From NCBI GenBank assembly GCA_945981915.1, contig CAMFRJ010000082.1, positions 1 through 6,146 of the forward strand: 6,146 nucleotides of DNA, read 5' to 3'. Source of the stretch: an uncultured Erysipelotrichaceae bacterium. GTDB taxonomy: Bacteria > Bacillota_I > Bacilli_A > Erysipelotrichales > Coprobacillaceae. The position numbers were made by a program, and so were the translations under genes. Shown here one piece after another: positions 5,451-6,146 of this stretch; position 1 is the stretch's first letter, and each line of letters begins with the position of its first letter. The notes under the pieces are model-generated. The model was not told where the DNA came from, ran no database searches, and worked only from the letters and a program-made list of their open reading frames with translations.

Positions 5451-5458
5451 TAAAACAA
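5431..5458 (-). promoter_or_regulatory. candidate yitT promoter overlapping the divergent one
   Basis: On the minus strand TTGTTT (5458-5453) and TACATT (5436-5431) are 16 bp apart, with three and four matches to consensus. Transcription starting near 5424 would give a leader of about 37 bases. It is weaker than its plus-strand counterpart but mirrors it, and both would be covered by the same operator. A TATAAC closer to the gene (5406-5401) is too near the ribosome binding site to serve. Confidence 0.35.
5433..5448. promoter_or_regulatory. candidate Crp/Fnr-family operator (TGTAA-N6-TTACA)
   Basis: TGTAAT (5433-5438) and ATTACA (5443-5448) are perfect inverted arms. The geometry is identical to the TGTGA-N6-TCACA site of CRP-family dimers, with A:T instead of G:C at the fourth arm position. 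It sits in the 86-bp gap between yitT and a Crp/Fnr-type gene. The regulator next door lacks the Glu that normally reads the G:C pair, so site and protein agree. Confidence 0.7.
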
Positions 5459-5460
5459 AA

Positions 5461-5467
5461 AGAGGTG
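5461..5467 (+). promoter_or_regulatory. ribosome binding site fixing a TTG start
   Basis: AGAGGTG lies six bases before the TTG at 5474. The frame could also open at the GTG at 5465, but that codon is part of this site, so TTG is the likelier initiator. Confidence 0.75.
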
Positions 5468-5473
5468 ATTTTT

Positions 5474-6121
5474 TTGAAAATTAAACAAGAATTATTTCAT
5501 TATTTTGAAAAAGTAGGCTACAAAAGAAAATATCAGGCTGATGATTTAATATATATGCAAGAAGACGACGCTAAATATCTATACTTAATTATAAAAGGAA
5601 GAGTGAGAGTCTATGATATCTCAACCAGTGGTCAAGAAATCACTTTTGATATCTTAGATAAAGGGCGTATCTTTGGTGAATCTTCTTTTTTTCAAAATGC
5701 CTATCGTCCTACAACCGTTTGTGCAGTCAATGATGTTGAACTGATTCTATGTCAATTAGAGGATCTTTACCCTTATTTAGGTGAATCAAAAGAATTAACA
5801 ATCTCATTATTACAAATGATGAATGAAACATGTAATCATGTCACAAAACTTCTCAAATGGGCTCAGACTTATAACAGATTTGAAAAAGTGGCCGCTTTGC
5901 TTTTAGATCTCACAAAACATGACAATATTAATAAAGATATCGTAGATAGTGTTATTCCTTATACCCATCAAGATATTGCTTGTTCTACTGGATTGGCAAG
6001 AGTCACTGTGACAAAGATATTAAATCAGTTTGCAAGTGAAAATTACATTCAAATAAAATATGGTAAAATCAAAGTTATCGATAAAGAAGGATTATATAAT
6101 CAATATCTTTGTCATAAATAA
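5474..6121 (+). CDS. Crp/Fnr-family transcriptional regulator
   Basis: A dimeric DNA-binding regulator of 215 residues, normal for the family. Residues about 15-105 form the cyclic-nucleotide-type beta-roll (YLYLIIKGRVRVYDISTSGQ at 35-54, IFGESSFF at 66-73, YRPTT at 77-81). A long dimerisation helix follows (about 106-133), then a C-terminal winged helix-turn-helix with YTHQDIACSTGLARVTVTKI (163-182). Gly68-Glu69 and Arg78 resemble the cAMP phosphate-binding cassette, but Pro79 replaces the usual Ser/Thr, so cAMP binding is doubtful. There is no N-terminal Cys cluster as in Fe-S FNR; five scattered Cys remain. In the recognition helix Arg176 and Lys181 align with CRP Arg180 and Arg185, while Val177 replaces CRP Glu181. 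Initiation at TTG 5474 is chosen from its ribosome binding site. Autoregulation and control of yitT through the 5433-5448 dyad are inferred. The effector is unknown. Confidence 0.92.
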   Translation: MKIKQELFHYFEKVGYKRKYQADDLIYMQEDDAKYLYLIIKGRVRVYDISTSGQEITFDILDKGRIFGESSFFQNAYRPTTVCAVNDVELILCQLEDLYPYLGESKELTISLLQMMNETCNHVTKLLKWAQTYNRFEKVAALLLDLTKHDNINKDIVDSVIPYTHQDIACSTGLARVTVTKILNQFASENYIQIKYGKIKVIDKEGLYNQYLCHK

Positions 6122-6146
6122 TGAATAACTTTTCTATATTATGTTA

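Larger units (their letters stand above)
5422..5458. repeat. outer inverted repeat around the operator
   Basis: TTGTTTTAA (5422-5430) is repeated inverted and exactly as TTAAAACAA (5450-5458), 19 bp apart, enclosing the Crp-type dyad. Because of this symmetry each strand carries a TTGTTT that can act as a -35 box for the gene it faces. Its centre is half a base away from that of the inner dyad. Confidence 0.7.

Noticed and set aside
102..6121. Alternative genetic code, because none of the nine genes ends in TGA
   Set aside because: Tryptophan is encoded by TGG where checked, and full-length family-sized proteins result without reading TGA as Trp. In a code-4 genome most Trp codons would be TGA. 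With nine stops, absence of TGA is unremarkable.

Overview
This is an A+T-rich contig end from a low-GC Gram-positive bacterium (Bacillota). The gene types, the strong AGGAGG-like ribosome binding sites and the T-tailed terminators all fit. A gut lineage such as the Erysipelotrichia/Coprobacillus group is a guess from overall character, not something the window proves. Nine protein genes can be supported. There are no RNA genes, insertion sequences or CRISPR arrays.

Bases 1-43 are not genomic. They match the Illumina Nextera i7-side adapter: one P7 base, an 8-base index, the transposase read-2 sequence and the 19-bp Tn5 mosaic end. The organism's DNA starts at base 44, so the promoter of the first gene is probably cut off.

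Layout. (1) Bases 44-1899, plus strand: a MarR-type regulator and a MATE multidrug exporter overlap by 11 bp and form a two-gene operon. A short palindrome in front is a candidate self-operator, and a terminator follows. This resembles the mepR-mepA arrangement of staphylococci. (2) Bases 1898-5387, minus strand, read right to left: a YitT-family membrane protein, a small NTF2/SnoaL-like protein, a strong terminator, a PAT-like GNAT acetyltransferase, then a tight trio (PF06541-type membrane protein, second GNAT acetyltransferase, 67-residue protein of unknown function) ending at a terminator that meets the MATE terminator head-on. (3) Bases 5388-6121: a short divergent control region and a plus-strand Crp/Fnr-family regulator.

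The most interesting spot is the divergent region between yitT and the Crp/Fnr gene. It holds a perfect TGTAA-N6-TTACA dyad, which has CRP-site geometry with the usual inner G:C pair replaced by A:T. The adjacent regulator has Val where E. coli CRP has Glu181, the residue that reads that pair. Protein and site therefore look matched, suggesting autoregulation and control of yitT. Otherwise these are ordinary chromosomal housekeeping and stress-type genes, and I see no convincing new multi-gene system. Gene ends are very compact: several stop codons lie inside terminator hairpins.
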